Source of the DNA: Tillus elongatus
Lineage: Eukaryota > Arthropoda > Insecta > Coleoptera > Cleridae
Direction of reading: 5' to 3'
Assembly (NCBI GenBank): GCA_964006375.1
Contig: OZ023264.1
Coordinates: 10,674,225-10,738,224 of the forward strand
DNA: 64,000 bases
The notes under the pieces: model-generated
What the model was told of the DNA's origin: nothing
Database searches by the model: none
Seen by the model: only the letters and a program-made list of their open reading frames with translations
In this document: in pieces, positions 13,101 to 24,600 of the stretch
Position numbering within the stretch: the first letter of the stretch is position 1
Layout of the letters: each line of letters opens with the position of its first letter
Position numbers and translations under genes: made by a program

Positions 13101-13546
13101 GGAAACAAATGGAAGGAAAGCATAACATGGTCGAAATTTTAAAAGTAACAGTTCAACAGAACTATTTGGCAGCTAAAGATTAGGATGAGTCAGTAGAGAA
13201 AATTGTATCTTCTGCAAGTACAAGCAACCCAAGCTTATTTGTATGATACAATTAGAATTATCTTCAAATATACTACTGTATTAACTCTCATATCAAATTT
13301 CATGTAGTGACTTGTTGACTGACAAATATATTCTTACAAAGGGTTACTATCATATATCACCTTCAATAATTTTAACATATATTTCGTTATTCTTTTAGCG
13401 AATTTTCAATCAATTATTTTAGATAGGTATGTGTAAAATAAATTCAAACATTTTCAGGTGCTGATTTCTGGAGATGGCAGACTATGAACCCTAACGGTTA
13501 TAGAACTAAAACTGACACAAGAGTAACAAATGGCCATGCTCACTGA
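3942..13546 (+). CDS. GALE: UDP-glucose 4-epimerase, 3' half (4 exons)
   Basis: Extended short-chain dehydrogenase that interconverts UDP-galactose and UDP-glucose with bound NAD in the cytosolic Leloir pathway. Exons are 3,942-4,122, 9,411-9,499, 9,631-9,823 and 13,458-13,546. Splicing them keeps one open frame of 183 residues, about half of the usual 350. Visible family blocks in order are [66 protein letters not shown] and a C-terminal [13 protein letters not shown]. The NAD-binding Gly motif and catalytic Tyr-Lys are in upstream exons outside the window. Introns 1 and 3 are swollen by transposons and by a satellite. Intron 2 uses a GC donor. The coding exons look intact, so the gene is probably functional. 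Confidence 0.93.
4381..5229 (-). mobile_element. LINE family A, 5'-truncated copy 1
   Basis: Reverse-transcriptase fragment of a Jockey-like LINE, read on the minus strand. It shows [13 protein letters not shown] and then [10 protein letters not shown] where the catalytic YADD box should be, here mutated to YAND. The conserved [19 protein letters not shown] follows. It stops abruptly at 5,229 within the KAFDQVWH block, where the next LINE fragment begins. The 3' part is also truncated, since matching to other copies starts at 4,381. Close relatives lie at 39,875-40,655 and 60,686-62,075. Confidence 0.85.
5689..5731 (-). ncRNA. hammerhead-like ribozyme motif, left arm (minus strand)
   Basis: On the minus strand CTGATGA (5,728-5,722) is followed by CACTAAC, TTT and GTTAGTG (a perfect 7-bp hairpin). 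Then comes AAAC, a tiny helix III, and GTC as the expected cleavage site, with AGG pairing to the CCT before the core. The register is off by one base: the G of the GAAA box is used by helix II. Catalytic activity is therefore doubtful. Confidence 0.5.
5763..5803 (+). ncRNA. hammerhead-like ribozyme motif, right arm (plus strand)
   Basis: CTGATGA at 5,766-5,772, GAAAC at 5,788-5,792 and GTC ending at 5,799 are placed as in a minimal hammerhead. Helix III is ACG/CGT with a two-base loop. Helix II has lost pairing, since a base is missing from its 3' strand compared with the other arm. The motif is probably inactive. Confidence 0.5.
6135..6398 (+). pseudogene. Penelope-like element GIY-YIG endonuclease relic
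   Basis: One frame, broken by a single TGA, reads [36 protein letters not shown], then TWHKS and a Cys-rich stretch. The pattern C-x-x-C followed by YIGQT and a later His is that of the GIY-YIG nuclease at the C-terminus of Penelope-like retroelements, where it nicks the target DNA. The TGA lies where the family usually has Arg. No reverse transcriptase of this element is seen upstream, because the flanking DNA belongs to a LINE. It is a 5'-truncated remnant. Confidence 0.7.
6660..6805. repeat. 58-bp imperfect tandem repeat, about 2.5 copies
   Basis: The motif GAGGCTGTTCCTCGTTCTCA recurs with changes at 6,664, 6,722 and 6,780, a period of 58 bp. A related GCAAGGCTGTT appears just beyond the neighbouring LINE at about 8,970, which suggests the LINE landed inside this repeat. 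Confidence 0.6.
6805..6825. repeat. TTAGG-type pentamer run at the 3' end of LINE family D
   Basis: Four TAGGT units lie immediately next to the 3' end of the minus-strand LINE. On the strand of the LINE they read as CCTAA units, the insect telomeric pentamer. They could be a tail or a target preference. The short run is not itself a telomere. Confidence 0.6.
6826..8930 (-). mobile_element. LINE family D copy 1, RNase H-bearing I/R1-like element
   Basis: 5'-truncated non-LTR retrotransposon on the minus strand. From 8,905 downward it shows [37 protein letters not shown] and the catalytic box [13 protein letters not shown]. Reverse transcriptase is broken by a frameshift near 8,600 and by a second gap near 8,200. 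The C-terminal 1.26 kb is a single open frame with RNase H and a zinc finger (separate entry). A second, worse copy lies at 20,540-21,728 on the plus strand. Confidence 0.87.
6896..8155 (-). CDS. LINE family D ORF2 C-terminal fragment: RNase H and CCHC finger
   Basis: Open frame of 419 codons left from the LINE polyprotein. The start is the end of the reverse-transcriptase thumb ([17 protein letters not shown]). An RNase H1 domain follows, with [16 protein letters not shown], the Glu in [23 protein letters not shown] and the final [15 protein letters not shown], so all four acidic positions look present. Near the end, [14 protein letters not shown] and then HVLCSCP form a CCHC-type finger common at the C-terminus of these elements. 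The enzyme would digest RNA in RNA-DNA hybrids during retrotransposition. It is a fragment of a dead element, not a host gene. Confidence 0.85.
   Translation of the reverse strand: MVIRPMITYGVIVWWPKALRGIARAKLAHLQRQACLMITGAISTAPSAALEVLLNITPLHIWLERVARWTTYRLKQTADSMPKEISLGGSGLLDDIEGHEILEMVSDLMPTKISRDLSFKTVLPEREDWERNQTTLLRADLCWYADGFKTNMGVGAGAYGGNTDARLSTSFGKYATIHQAEVYAIEMCARESIKNQCTHKSIKIYTDSQTAINTLGSYRSNSKTVWSCKSALNELGSCTEVSLVWILGHSDHDGNVAADALARSGAQCDFVGPEPVLGITSCTAKRTLKTWTESMTSQQWQNLPGLAHSKAFINGLPESRAKKLLELNRQQLSTLVGLYTGHCRLRHHMHRIGVGQETQCRLCMESDETAEHVLCSCPAADRTRYLLFGKTKLAPEDLDQLSPTKIIDLCRRLALLGEI
8931..9410. other. GALE intron sequence, no element recognised
   Basis: AT-rich intron DNA between the LINE and the next GALE exon. 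The first 50 bp resemble the 58-bp repeat seen on the other side of the LINE. Confidence 0.4.
9411..9499 (+). CDS. GALE: GALE exon ([13 protein letters not shown])
   Basis: Phase 1 in, phase 0 out. It encodes [20 protein letters not shown] and ends HQHLK. The frame into the next exon (VYNLGTG) is kept only if the donor is GCAAGT at 9,500, a GC-AG intron. The downstream GTATGT at 9,513 would shift the frame. Confidence 0.9.
9631..9823 (+). CDS. GALE: GALE exon (YNLGTG and RREGD blocks)
   Basis: Phase 0 in, phase 1 out before GTAAGT. It encodes 64 residues with [28 protein letters not shown] and ELGWKA, which match the substrate-binding C-terminal lobe of the epimerase family. Confidence 0.93.
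10080..12770. repeat. 81-bp satellite array in GALE intron
   Basis: About 33 head-to-tail units of roughly 81 bp. The consensus passes through GGATACCTAGAATAGGTAAC, CAAGAATACATTTCTTAAAC, ATCACGATTCTTGGATTTCA and AATAAAAGCTTAGGTCAGAT. The AAGCTT site and the GGATACCTAGAATAG block are best kept. Several units are shortened, for example near 10,250 and 12,230. Around 11,160-11,500 neighbouring units alternate in sequence, giving a 162-bp higher-order period. There is no coding potential. The array lies wholly inside the intron between the third and fourth visible GALE exons. Confidence 0.95.
12771..13457. other. GALE last intron, 3' part
   Basis: Unique-looking AT-rich DNA between the satellite and the last exon. 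I see no element or gene. Confidence 0.4.
13458..13546 (+). CDS. GALE: GALE last exon
   Basis: Phase 1 in. It encodes [19 protein letters not shown] and ends GHAH before TGA at 13,544-13,546. The WRWQ..NP.G motif is the usual epimerase C-terminus. Confidence 0.93.
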
Positions 13547-13590
13547 TGAATGATTTCTTTACATTATTTATGTTCTTTTTATATTTTAAA

Positions 13591-13596
13591 AATAAA
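13591..13596 (+). terminator. GALE: GALE polyadenylation signal AATAAA
   Basis: Canonical AATAAA 45 bp after the GALE stop codon, followed by a TG/T-rich stretch. This fits a very short 3' UTR. Confidence 0.7.
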
Positions 13597-13620
13597 GTGT
13601 GTTACATTTTAACTAGTTCT

Positions 13621-13917
13621 GTTACTCTATTTTAATTTAATGTTCAAATAAAAAGTATGGTCTACTTAGAAAGCAACTATAGATTATCTATTCAAGGTAA
13701 ACATAAACAAGACACATTTCTCGCTATTATAAACTTCGCATTAAATTTCATAAACCTAACACACTAAACTTTCAGTAAGTTTATAAATTCATTTTTTTTT
13801 AATTATTTGAATAAATTTCACATTATCAACAGCTTTTAGCCATCTTTTAAACATACATTGGAGTTGGAACTTGTAGAAATTGGATACAGTTTTGACTCAA
13901 GTTGTGAGAAGCTTCAG
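13621..13917. other. 3' flank of GALE, nothing recognised
   Basis: AT-rich sequence after the GALE polyadenylation signal. No feature seen. Confidence 0.4.
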
Positions 13918-14027
13918 CCAGTGGTGGCTTGTGATTTCGAGACTGGGTGAAGCAGAATTCCCATGGCTCCAAATGAGGGCGAAGGGGGCCGTAGCCTCCA
14001 TTGGCGCCGCAGATGAAATGTTTTTAA

Positions 14028-14100
14028 AATTGACCTGGGCCGATTTTCCTGGCTAACGAACTTATCCAAGCCATTTGCAAAAGGAAGGTATTCATGGTGT

Positions 14101-14103
<3 letters not shown>
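14028..14103 (+). repeat. fragment of repeat family B2 next to a TA array
   Basis: About 75 bp with CCGATTTTCCTGGCTAACGA and AAAAGGAAGGTA match the longer copies at 51,240-51,720 (same strand) and 58,460-58,985 (opposite strand). As in those copies, a long TA array abuts it on the same side. Confidence 0.75.

Positions 14104-14183
<80 letters not shown>
14103..14183. repeat. (TA)n microsatellite, about 80 bp
   Basis: Uninterrupted TA dinucleotides. Open frames reading Tyr-Ile through it are artefacts. Confidence 0.95.

Positions 14184-15615
<1,432 letters not shown>

Positions 15616-15695
<80 letters not shown>
15616..15695. repeat. (TA)n microsatellite, about 80 bp
   Basis: Uninterrupted TA dinucleotides. 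Confidence 0.95.
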
Positions 15696-15698
<3 letters not shown>

Positions 15699-16082
15699 AC
15701 CAACACAACGACGTGTGTGACGCTGTCATGACAACCATTGCATGCAAACAAAAAAAGCGAGGCAGCATTTGCCTATAAGCGAATCTGCATCAGTCCTCAG
15801 TTTAGTTGCTCTGCAGTAGCCTGTAACACATAATATGCTGCGTGTTGGGGCATGCATAACATTTAGTTCCGGAGATCAGGGGGTTGCAAAGTATATCATT
15901 TTGCATAATACCATAAAAAACATTATCAACTGCGGCGGCGTAACTAAACATTTTTATGGGGTAGCAAGTGAATTTGAGAGAATAAAAAAAATTCAAATTA
16001 TGGTGGATTTTGAATAAAAAGGTTTACCAAAAAATATAGGTGAAGCAGCGCTTCACCTTCGTCATCTGACGAGCCGCCACTA

Positions 16083-16674
16083 GCTATTATTTGTGATCAC
16101 TTTTGTAGAAGAGACCTGGGACTGGAAAAAAATAATAAAAAAATGTTTCAAATTGTTTTTAATTTAATTAAAGAATATTATTATCTCAATGAGTTTCATG
16201 GGTTGGTCCTACATTATATATGTGATTTTGGGTAAAGGTTTACTTTCCACACATGTGTTCGATTTGCATGAAATTTTTGTATACAGACGTGTTTTAGGTT
16301 GTAGATGACGAAAATCACACCAAAAATGAGGACAGAAGCAAAGTTTTGGAGTAATTTTGATTTTTTGGTAAGAAAAGTACTCACTTTTACTACATGTTTT
16401 GGAGAATATCTCGCTTTACATGACCAATATAAATATACTCATGTAATGCTTTAGTACCTTATTTCACTGAACATATTCACTTTTCATTGTTTTCACATTT
16501 GGTTTTTGTAACATTTTATTACTAAATAACTTATGCCTCTTACAATGTAAAAATTTAAGACATGAAGTTTGTTTTATATGTCAAATGACAACTTACGATC
16601 AATTATCAACGAAAATAAGGGAAATATACAGAGACACGTAAACAGCATAGGGCATGCACTAACTATATGAAAAT
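16083..16674. other. intergenic, nothing recognised
   Basis: AT-rich DNA between the degenerate hAT-like ends and a LINE tail. No gene or repeat identified. Confidence 0.4.
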
Positions 16675-17965
16675 TAAAAATAATAATAATTTATTAGTGC
16701 CAGGATTACACACAGCAATATGCACAGGTCACAAACAATACAGATAAAATCTCCCAAAAAAAAAGGTGCACACATAAAATCACTTAAAAGGCTAAATGAA
16801 TAAATAAAATCATCCAGAAACCCTGGAAAACTTCACATCTAAATTCTAAAACTCTAACCTTAAGAACTCTTCCACCGAATACAAGGAATTTCTCAACAGT
16901 ATTTCCCTCACTCTGTTCCTAAACCTGGGCAACGGCAAGTCTCTTATTTAAGCAGGTATTTTATTGTATAACTTAATTGCCCAGCAGCCAGTTCCACTCC
17001 GACATCTCTCCAGTCGCCAATAGATGGGCACAATGTTCTTCCTTTGTTTCGTACCATAGGTATGGATATCTCAATGACTCTGGTATTTATCCACATTCTC
17101 CATGATGTACATCAAATTTTCAAAGATATAGAGTGCTGGTAATGTAAGTATATTCATGTGTCCAAAGACAGCTCAACAATCATCCCTGTAACCTGCACCA
17201 CACATCACACATATAGCCTTACGCTGGAGCCCAAAGAGACGCTTAGCACCAGCAGCATGACCCCAAGCCAAGATAGCATAAGAAAGATGCGAGTGAAAAG
17301 CGGCGAAATTCGCTGTCCTCAGAACAGGAACCGAAACACTGCCAACCAGGCCCCGAAGCAAGAACAGGCCCCTCGAGAGTTTACCAGCCACTGAGTCAAC
17401 ATGTTTATCCCACAGAAGCCTTGAGTCAATGACAACACCCAGAAATCTTGTGCTCTCCAACAGTGCCCCCCGTCTCGTCAAGTTGCCTCATAGAGAACAC
17501 CATTTTATTTGTCTTTTCTCTGTTAAGCAGCAGTTCACTTGTTGCAAACCATTGTTCGGCCTCACCCTGAGCTGCCACCGAGCTCCCCAAGGCCATCAGC
17601 GGCGACAGATATCGTTGTATCATCGGCGAACAGCGTGAACTCGCTAGAGCTGCTACACTTTGGCAGATCGTTTATATATATTAAGAACAAAATGGGTCCC
17701 AGGACGGACCCCTGCGGTACACCTGCAGAAATCTCACCCCTCCCTGATGTCACCCAGCACACCTCACCGACTGACACCTATGCTCTAGATAAGATCGCAC
17801 CAGAGCGACACTACCAGCACAAAAATTATAAGCCTCAAGTTTTGCAAGGAGAGTCCCGTGGCCGACACAATCAAAGGCCTTACTTAGGTCACAGAATAAT
17901 ACAGTATCATATCTGTTATTATGGTATGCATCTAAAATAAGGGAGACCAAGTCCATAATAGAGGA
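16675..17965 (-). mobile_element. LINE family E, Jockey-like, 5'-truncated
   Basis: Minus-strand reverse-transcriptase relic in three frames. It shows FCDLSKAFDCVGHGTLLAKL near 17,900, [20 protein letters not shown] and the catalytic FADDTTISV near 17,640, then FLGVVIDSRLLWDKHVD and the thumb region to 17,160. The 3' UTR runs to a TAATAATAATTTATTAGTGCC-like end at 16,675. At least three frameshifts are present. It lies between the convergent GALE and METTL4 genes. Confidence 0.85.
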
Positions 17966-18465
17966 ATAAACCCTTCTTTAGCTTGATCAAACCAAAGATC
18001 CCCGAAAATGTGTAAAATATGACAAAAACATGTCAGAAAAGTGAGGACAATTTACGTTTTACCTACTAGACAATCCAAATAACTGCAAAAGATTGCTTCT
18101 GTGCTTATGTTGATTATAATTTTCATTATCTGCACCCTAAAACAGGTCTATATACAAAGTTTCATAAAAATAGAACACATGTACGGAAAGCAAACCTTTA
18201 CCTGATTTTGACATGAAGAAATATATTTTTGAATGTAGCGTCTATCAAATACAAATGGATGATTTTCCACCAATACTTTTTTTGCTTTTCTCTGCTATTG
18301 TAAGATGGTATTCACATATACATTTAAGTGTGGCTGCTAATATGTTTTACATGTACATTTCCATCTAATATTTTACATAATTACAAAATATACTTAGAAA
18401 AGTAAATAAATAATGTGTTTCGATAAATTCATAAGTGCCTTACACCTTTCCAATTGGTATATTTT
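17966..18465. other. METTL4 3' flank, nothing recognised
   Basis: AT-rich sequence between the LINE and the METTL4 stop codon. Part must be the METTL4 3' UTR, but no clear AATAAA was placed. Confidence 0.4.
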
Positions 18466-18641
18466 TCACTTCTTGACATTGTTTGGAACTATTTCTTGAT
18501 CTGTCTTTGGTTCAATGTTATACAAACTTTCATGTTGCAATTTTATAACCTCCAACCCATAGCTAGTCCATCCTGGCAAAAGATACCTAGCAAACAGTTC
18601 AAGGCAGTTTGGATTTTCAGGTAGGTAGGGTTTCAGGACCT
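18466..18641 (-). CDS. METTL4: METTL4 exon 4
   Basis: Enters in phase 1 and ends with TGA at 18,466-18,468. It encodes EVLKPYLPENPNCLELFARY and the PGWTSYGLEVIKLQH block, then a short polar tail. Confidence 0.92.
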
Positions 18642-21600
18642 CTAAAAATTATTTAACATGAAGTAGCTATAGTAACTAAGATTAAAAATAACGGGTGGGC
18701 CTTTTAAGATTTGGAATTTGAATCAGCTATAAAAAAAACGAATGAATATTTTTTCAAAGTTATGTGTTTATTAGAAAGATTGAACCTTTCCATTTAGGAA
18801 TGGAAGAGAACATCATTCAATTGACTGCCACGGCTAGCCTTACAATACCCTATTCGATCAGTCTAATTTTTCAGTACATTTTCGATTGTTCGGGCCTCTA
18901 TTTCGTCAATGGCAACTTCGATTTCATGTTTCAAGTCGTCAATCGTCTCTGGATGGTTAGCGTAACACTTGGCCTTAACGGACCCCACAAAAAAAGGTCC
19001 AACGGAGTCAAATTGCAGCTTCGAGGTGGCCAATTGACATCAGCATTTTGGCTGATTATGCGATTTTCGAAAACATTGCGCAAAAGATCGATTGTTAAGT
19101 TAAGGCTATGTGGCACGTTGTGCCGTCCTGTTGAAACCAAATGTTGTCTATGTCATACTCTTCAATTTTGGGAAACAAAAAATCTTTTAGCATGGCGCGG
19201 TAGCGATCGCCATTCACCGTAACGGCGTTTCCTTGCTCATTTTCGAAGAAAAATGGCGCAATAATGCCGCCAGAACAAAGTCCACACCAGACAGTCAATT
19301 GTTGTGGATGCATTGGTTTTTCCACGATGACATGTGGATTTTCTGAGCCCCAGATACGACAATTTTGGTTATTGACGTATCCTCGAAATGGAAATGAGCT
19401 TCATCTGAAAAGATGATTTTTCGATAAAAATGCTCATCTTCGATCAAGCGGTCTTTGGCTCATTGAACAAACCGAAAACGCATCGGATGGTCATGCAGCT
19501 TCAGCTCTTGCACTAATTGAACTTTGTACGCATTCATACCAAGATCTGTATGCAACATTCTTCTCAAAGAAGTGCGTGAAATGTTCAATTCTTGAGAAAT
19601 ATAACAAGTTGATGTTGATGGTTGTTCACACACATTCTGAGCAACAGCAGCGATGTTTTCGGTTGAGCGCACTGGATGAGTACATACACAGGTTGTTTTA
19701 TCCAACAACGATCCAGTTTTACAAACTCGCTTCACAAATTGATCCACACACTGCGTTTTTGGCACATTCTTTTTGTCCATTTTGTTTAGTAAATATCTTA
19801 CAGTTTGAGTAGAAGACTCACCACTTAGGAAATAAGTTTTTAATATTTCCCAACTTTGTTCAAGCGAAGAGCGACCCATTTCATAAATGTCAAACATAAA
19901 ACTAACTTTCTGTCACATGGGAATTGTCATCAAACCTTCCAACCTCAAAATAACCTATAGTTCCAATTCCAAACGTTAGATGGCCCACCCGTTAGGTACT
20001 TACCCGTTAGAGGTGGTTTATGAGAATGCAATGAGCTCGGCACACTCATGAGAATCTTTTCATTGGGTGGCTTGGGGAATTTTCTAGAACTTTTACAGGC
20101 AAATATTATCTGCTCGAAAGGCTGCTTTCTTGGTGGTTCAGCAAATTCACAAATTGTTTCTCCGGTTTGAGTTACCTAAAACACAAAATTAAATGCAGAT
20201 GTAGAAACTTATTGCCTGGTTTCCCGAGGGCTTGTTTTCTTCTCTGCAACCAGTTTGACCTTCTATAGCATTGTAAAAGGTGAAACCAGTTTCAAAGAAT
20301 AAAACAAACACTTGTGGAGTCTGGAAACAAGTATTTACATCTGTATTTAGTATGGAACAGTTTTGGCAAATACGGGCAACAGCAATTAATAAACAAAGAA
20401 AATTACTGTAGTATACGAAAACAAATATGTATGTGGGAAATTTGAGATGGAAACGTATCGTCTAACATAGCTAATAATGTCTTGGTATATACACATTTCC
20501 CAGATTGTCTGATCTGAGTAGTGAAGAAATTCCGTCAACCAGGGGTTGATAAAAACGCCCTCAAAGTGAAGACTGGAGGGTTGCTCGGAATATATTTATA
20601 GCCTCGGCAGTGGAGTGTGCTGTTAAGCATTTCCAGCCATTCAAGGTGTCAGGGGAGTATGAGGTGATTCTAGTTATGCTACAAAATGGACTGAAGGCAC
20701 TCCTCGGATTCCTTATCAGGCTGTATAGGCCTAGTCAGGCTTGAAACTATATTCCATCCAGCTGGACAGTCACCTGGGGTATATATGTTCACAAATTGGG
20801 ACATAATGACCTCCTACGCAAATCGTTAAGGCCTCTCAATGTCACTTCATTCCTCCTAAGGGAATTGGAAAAAATTCTGGACGGACACATTCGGGGAATA
20901 TCTTAAACAATAACCCCCTCAGTACCCACCAGTATGTCTACCAAACTGACAAATCTACCGCGTTAGCAGTCAATAACCTTGTTGAGAAAATCACACACAC
21001 CCTGGATAACAGGGAGGTGGCAGTGGCTGCGTTACTCGACATTGAAGGAGCATTTAACAATGCACTACCTAACTCCCTCTACGAGCTGCTAACGCTGAAG
21101 GAGTGGAACCTACCATCTGTGGCTAGATCAGTAGCATGCTGCACAATCGGACCATTATTACCTCGTTCTAGGGGGAGGTGGTCAGTTTCAGGTCTGCGTT
21201 CCCCCTCTGCTTTGGTCCCTCCGTGTATATTTGCTGGCTATCCTGGAACTGTGGGAGGTTGAGATCCAGGCGTATGTGGATGATCTTGTCATAATGGTTA
21301 GAGGTAAATCTGACGAACTTTCAAATACTCTTTTAGACACTAAATATAGTGAATAATTGGTACCGGAGGGAGCAAATGTTTGTGAGCACCTGTCATTGTT
21401 CCATTTACTAGAAGAAGAAAGTTGGACAAAAAAAACAGCTATTCTTATGGGGGAAACAATTCCATTTATGAAACAGACAAAATATCTGGGGTTACTCAAG
21501 ATAAGAAGGTCAACTGGAACGTACAATTAGCTAATGTAATGTAATCTGCAGGGTCAAACAGTCACTGTGGACATGCCGAAGAATTTGTGGAAATAACTGG

Positions 21601-24600
21601 GGAACAGGCCCACAACAGATGTACTGGCTCTACGTAGTGGTTAGCAGACCAATGATAACATATGGAGCCATATTTTTATGGCCCAAGGCACTTCTTGGTA
21701 TCGCGAGGGCCAAACTGGCTCAGCTACAGAGTTAGTTAGTCCCCTGTGGATCCGGGGACTAACTAAAAGAATAGGCCCATGGTAACTCCTACCTGTCGTA
21801 CGAGGCGACTAATCAGAGTCAAGCAGGTGGTAGTGAAATTTTCCTTTACATGACAGTAAAGGATTTTTTCACGCCCGATGAGGTACCACCCCATGCATCA
21901 AGGGGCCGGTGAAGTCCCAACGAACGTTTCCGGTTCTAGTGTATGAGTCTGTTTCCCTTATAAGCAAAAATGATGATGGCTCCTCCTTGTACAAAAGATT
22001 CTGGAAGTAAAATACCCCCCCTTCGGATCTCTGGGAGAGGGGTGTACAGGGGGCGCCAGCATCAATATTTAACATATCCTCCTCAAATATATGTGGCCTA
22101 AATTCTAACCTGAACTCCGTCCACCATTTCCTCCAGGCTAATAGGCCCCAACTCCTCTTCCTCACCGAAACCCAAATCATTGCCAAAACAGCCACTAATC
22201 ACCTTAATTTCCCGGGGTATGAGCTCCTTACTTCCTTTAGATTGCATGAAGGCGTGTGCACATACGTATGCAGCAATCTACCTTGCACCAGACTCCCCAA
22301 TTTAGAAGCTGGAAGAAAAGACATACTATGGATAAAACTCTCTCTCTCAGGGCTGCAACTAAATTTATCTGTTGCATTTACGACTCACCTTCTGACAACA
22401 ACTTTGTCCAGCTCTTTGACTACCTTTCTGAAAAAACCTACCATTTGATTTCTGAATATCCTTCTTGGTGACTTCAATGTCCATAGTAAGGAATGGCTAG
22501 AATCTTCAAAAACCGATCCACAAGGGAGAGCAGTGGAGGCCTTTGCAGTCAGCAATTCTTTAGCCAATATGTTTCAGCAACCTACTTACTTTCCTCGCAT
22601 CCCAACACACAGCTCAAATCTCTTGAATCTCCTTCTTACTACACTGCCCCCCTTGGTCGCTCAGACCACGGCATGGTCACTGCTTCCTGCACAATGCAAC
22701 CCGAGGTCACACAGTCATCACACCCACGTATCGTTTGGCACCACAACTCCGCGAACTGGGACGAAATGCGGAATTATTTTTCCTCATTTCAATGGGCGTC
22801 TGTCTGCTTCTCTCATTCTCACCCCTCTGATATCTCACAAAACGCCACAGAAATTATCCAAGCTGGCATGGAATTATTTATTCCACGCACACTGAAAACC
22901 TCTTCAGCCACTCAAAAGCCCTGGTTCTCTAAATCCTGTGAGAAGGCCAGACTTGAAAAGGTCAAAGCTCACAAAACGCTTCTACACAATCCCAGTCAAG
23001 AAAACTATCAAGCATTTAACGACGCAAGAAACCGCTATGTCCGCATTCTTTCTGAGGCAAAGAACTCGTTTAATAACCACATCAAAAACAAAGTCATCTT
23101 AAGCTCCAACGGCAGGACTCTTGCTAAATCTATTGGGAATAATTTCTGCAAGAGCACGTTCCCACCTCTTGTCTCAGGGGATGAAATTGTTTCTACCGCC
23201 ATGGGCAAGGCTAAACTTTTTGCCACGTTGATCGCCAGCAATTCTACTCTCAACCCACCTCCAAATGTTCAACCACCAACAGTCCCCAATGTCGCGCATA
23301 AAATGACGGATATCATTTTCAGAACTAAAAAGGTACGAAAGATGCTATCTTCTCTTAATACCAAGAAAGCCTCTGGCCTTGACGAGATCTCAGCAATTGT
23401 TCTCAAAAAATGCATACCAGAACTTGATCCTGTCCTGACTCGTCTGTTTCAGACATCTTACAATACAGGCATATTCCCTAGTAACTGGAAAACTGCTCGA
23501 GTACAACCCGTCCCCAAGAAAGGATCCAAGCGCTTCGTAGCAACTACAGGATCTGTTGATACGTCAACTAACGTTTTGTTTACATGATACTTGACACAGG
23601 CTTCATGCCCGGGGTAGTATATGAAAAGTATATATAACAATTAATTACAGAATTAGTAGAATTGCCAATGAATTGAAACACATTCAAGGACTGTTTCGGT
23701 CTTATATGACATCTTATGTTTAAGTTTAAACAGAAAAGAAACTGTTTTAGAATCATTTTTATAGACTTGACTAGGTTTTGTTTACATTTCTACTATATTA
23801 TGAGACACCCTCAGTCTAAAACCACAGCATAATATACCTATGCTCTGCTAAAACTGTATTTGAAGCCGTTCATAAAGCTACAAATATAGTGTATTTTAAT
23901 AATTGATTGAATCCCCAGGTAAATAACAATCACTTGGCAAATTTTTAATTCCATGTTGTCTAAAAGGTGTATAGGTCTATTTTCGCTACAATTAGTATGC
24001 CGTACTGACGAGGTCTAATTAGAGCTAAACCAGTCTACGGTTCTAATTGTGGTGAGAATGCATCTAGCCTCACATAGTTTGTCCCTATATTAGGGTAGAA
24101 ATGGCACAGGGCTGACAATTTACTAAATTGTTAGTTGGTTCTATACAGTCTCTATTTTTTAACACTTTGTGTTATTTGGAGCTAGCCTGACAACATACTA
24201 CTTGGTTCCGCAACTAGGTGGCGGCACGTTGCTTCACGTCTTACCACTCACTTAGTGTTCTTTAACGTGCCCAACATCACATGGACACAGGACCGACGGC
24301 CTTACGCCCCCTCCGAAGGGCGGAACGTGCAGACATTCAATTTGCTCAAATACAATGCCAGAACCTCGGTTGATGTTAATGTTACAGTTTGTACTGAAAA
24401 AGTAAAAGGAGGGCCCTGGGATCGAACTCAGTACCCTTCGGTTCAGTGGCACACGTTCTTACCCCTGAACGATTTTTGTTAACAATAAAAACCAAAAACA
24501 CATTATAATCTTTTCAATGTAATATACTTACTTGGTATTGTAAATAATGATAGAGAGATGTTATACTGTGGTCTAGTTAATAAATTAATTGGCTTAAATT

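Noticed and set aside
16060..16075. Hammerhead core CTGACGA at a transposon end
   Set aside because: No GAAA box or pairing helices follow. The match is chance within the end sequence.
19576..19812. Plus-strand frames opposite the mariner transposase, and similar ones opposite other transposases and LINEs
   Set aside because: They are antisense shadows of the real transposon frames.
22533..22895. Separate 120-codon protein overlapping the LINE frame
   Set aside because: It represents the endonuclease part of LINE family A in the frame before a frameshift, not an independent gene.
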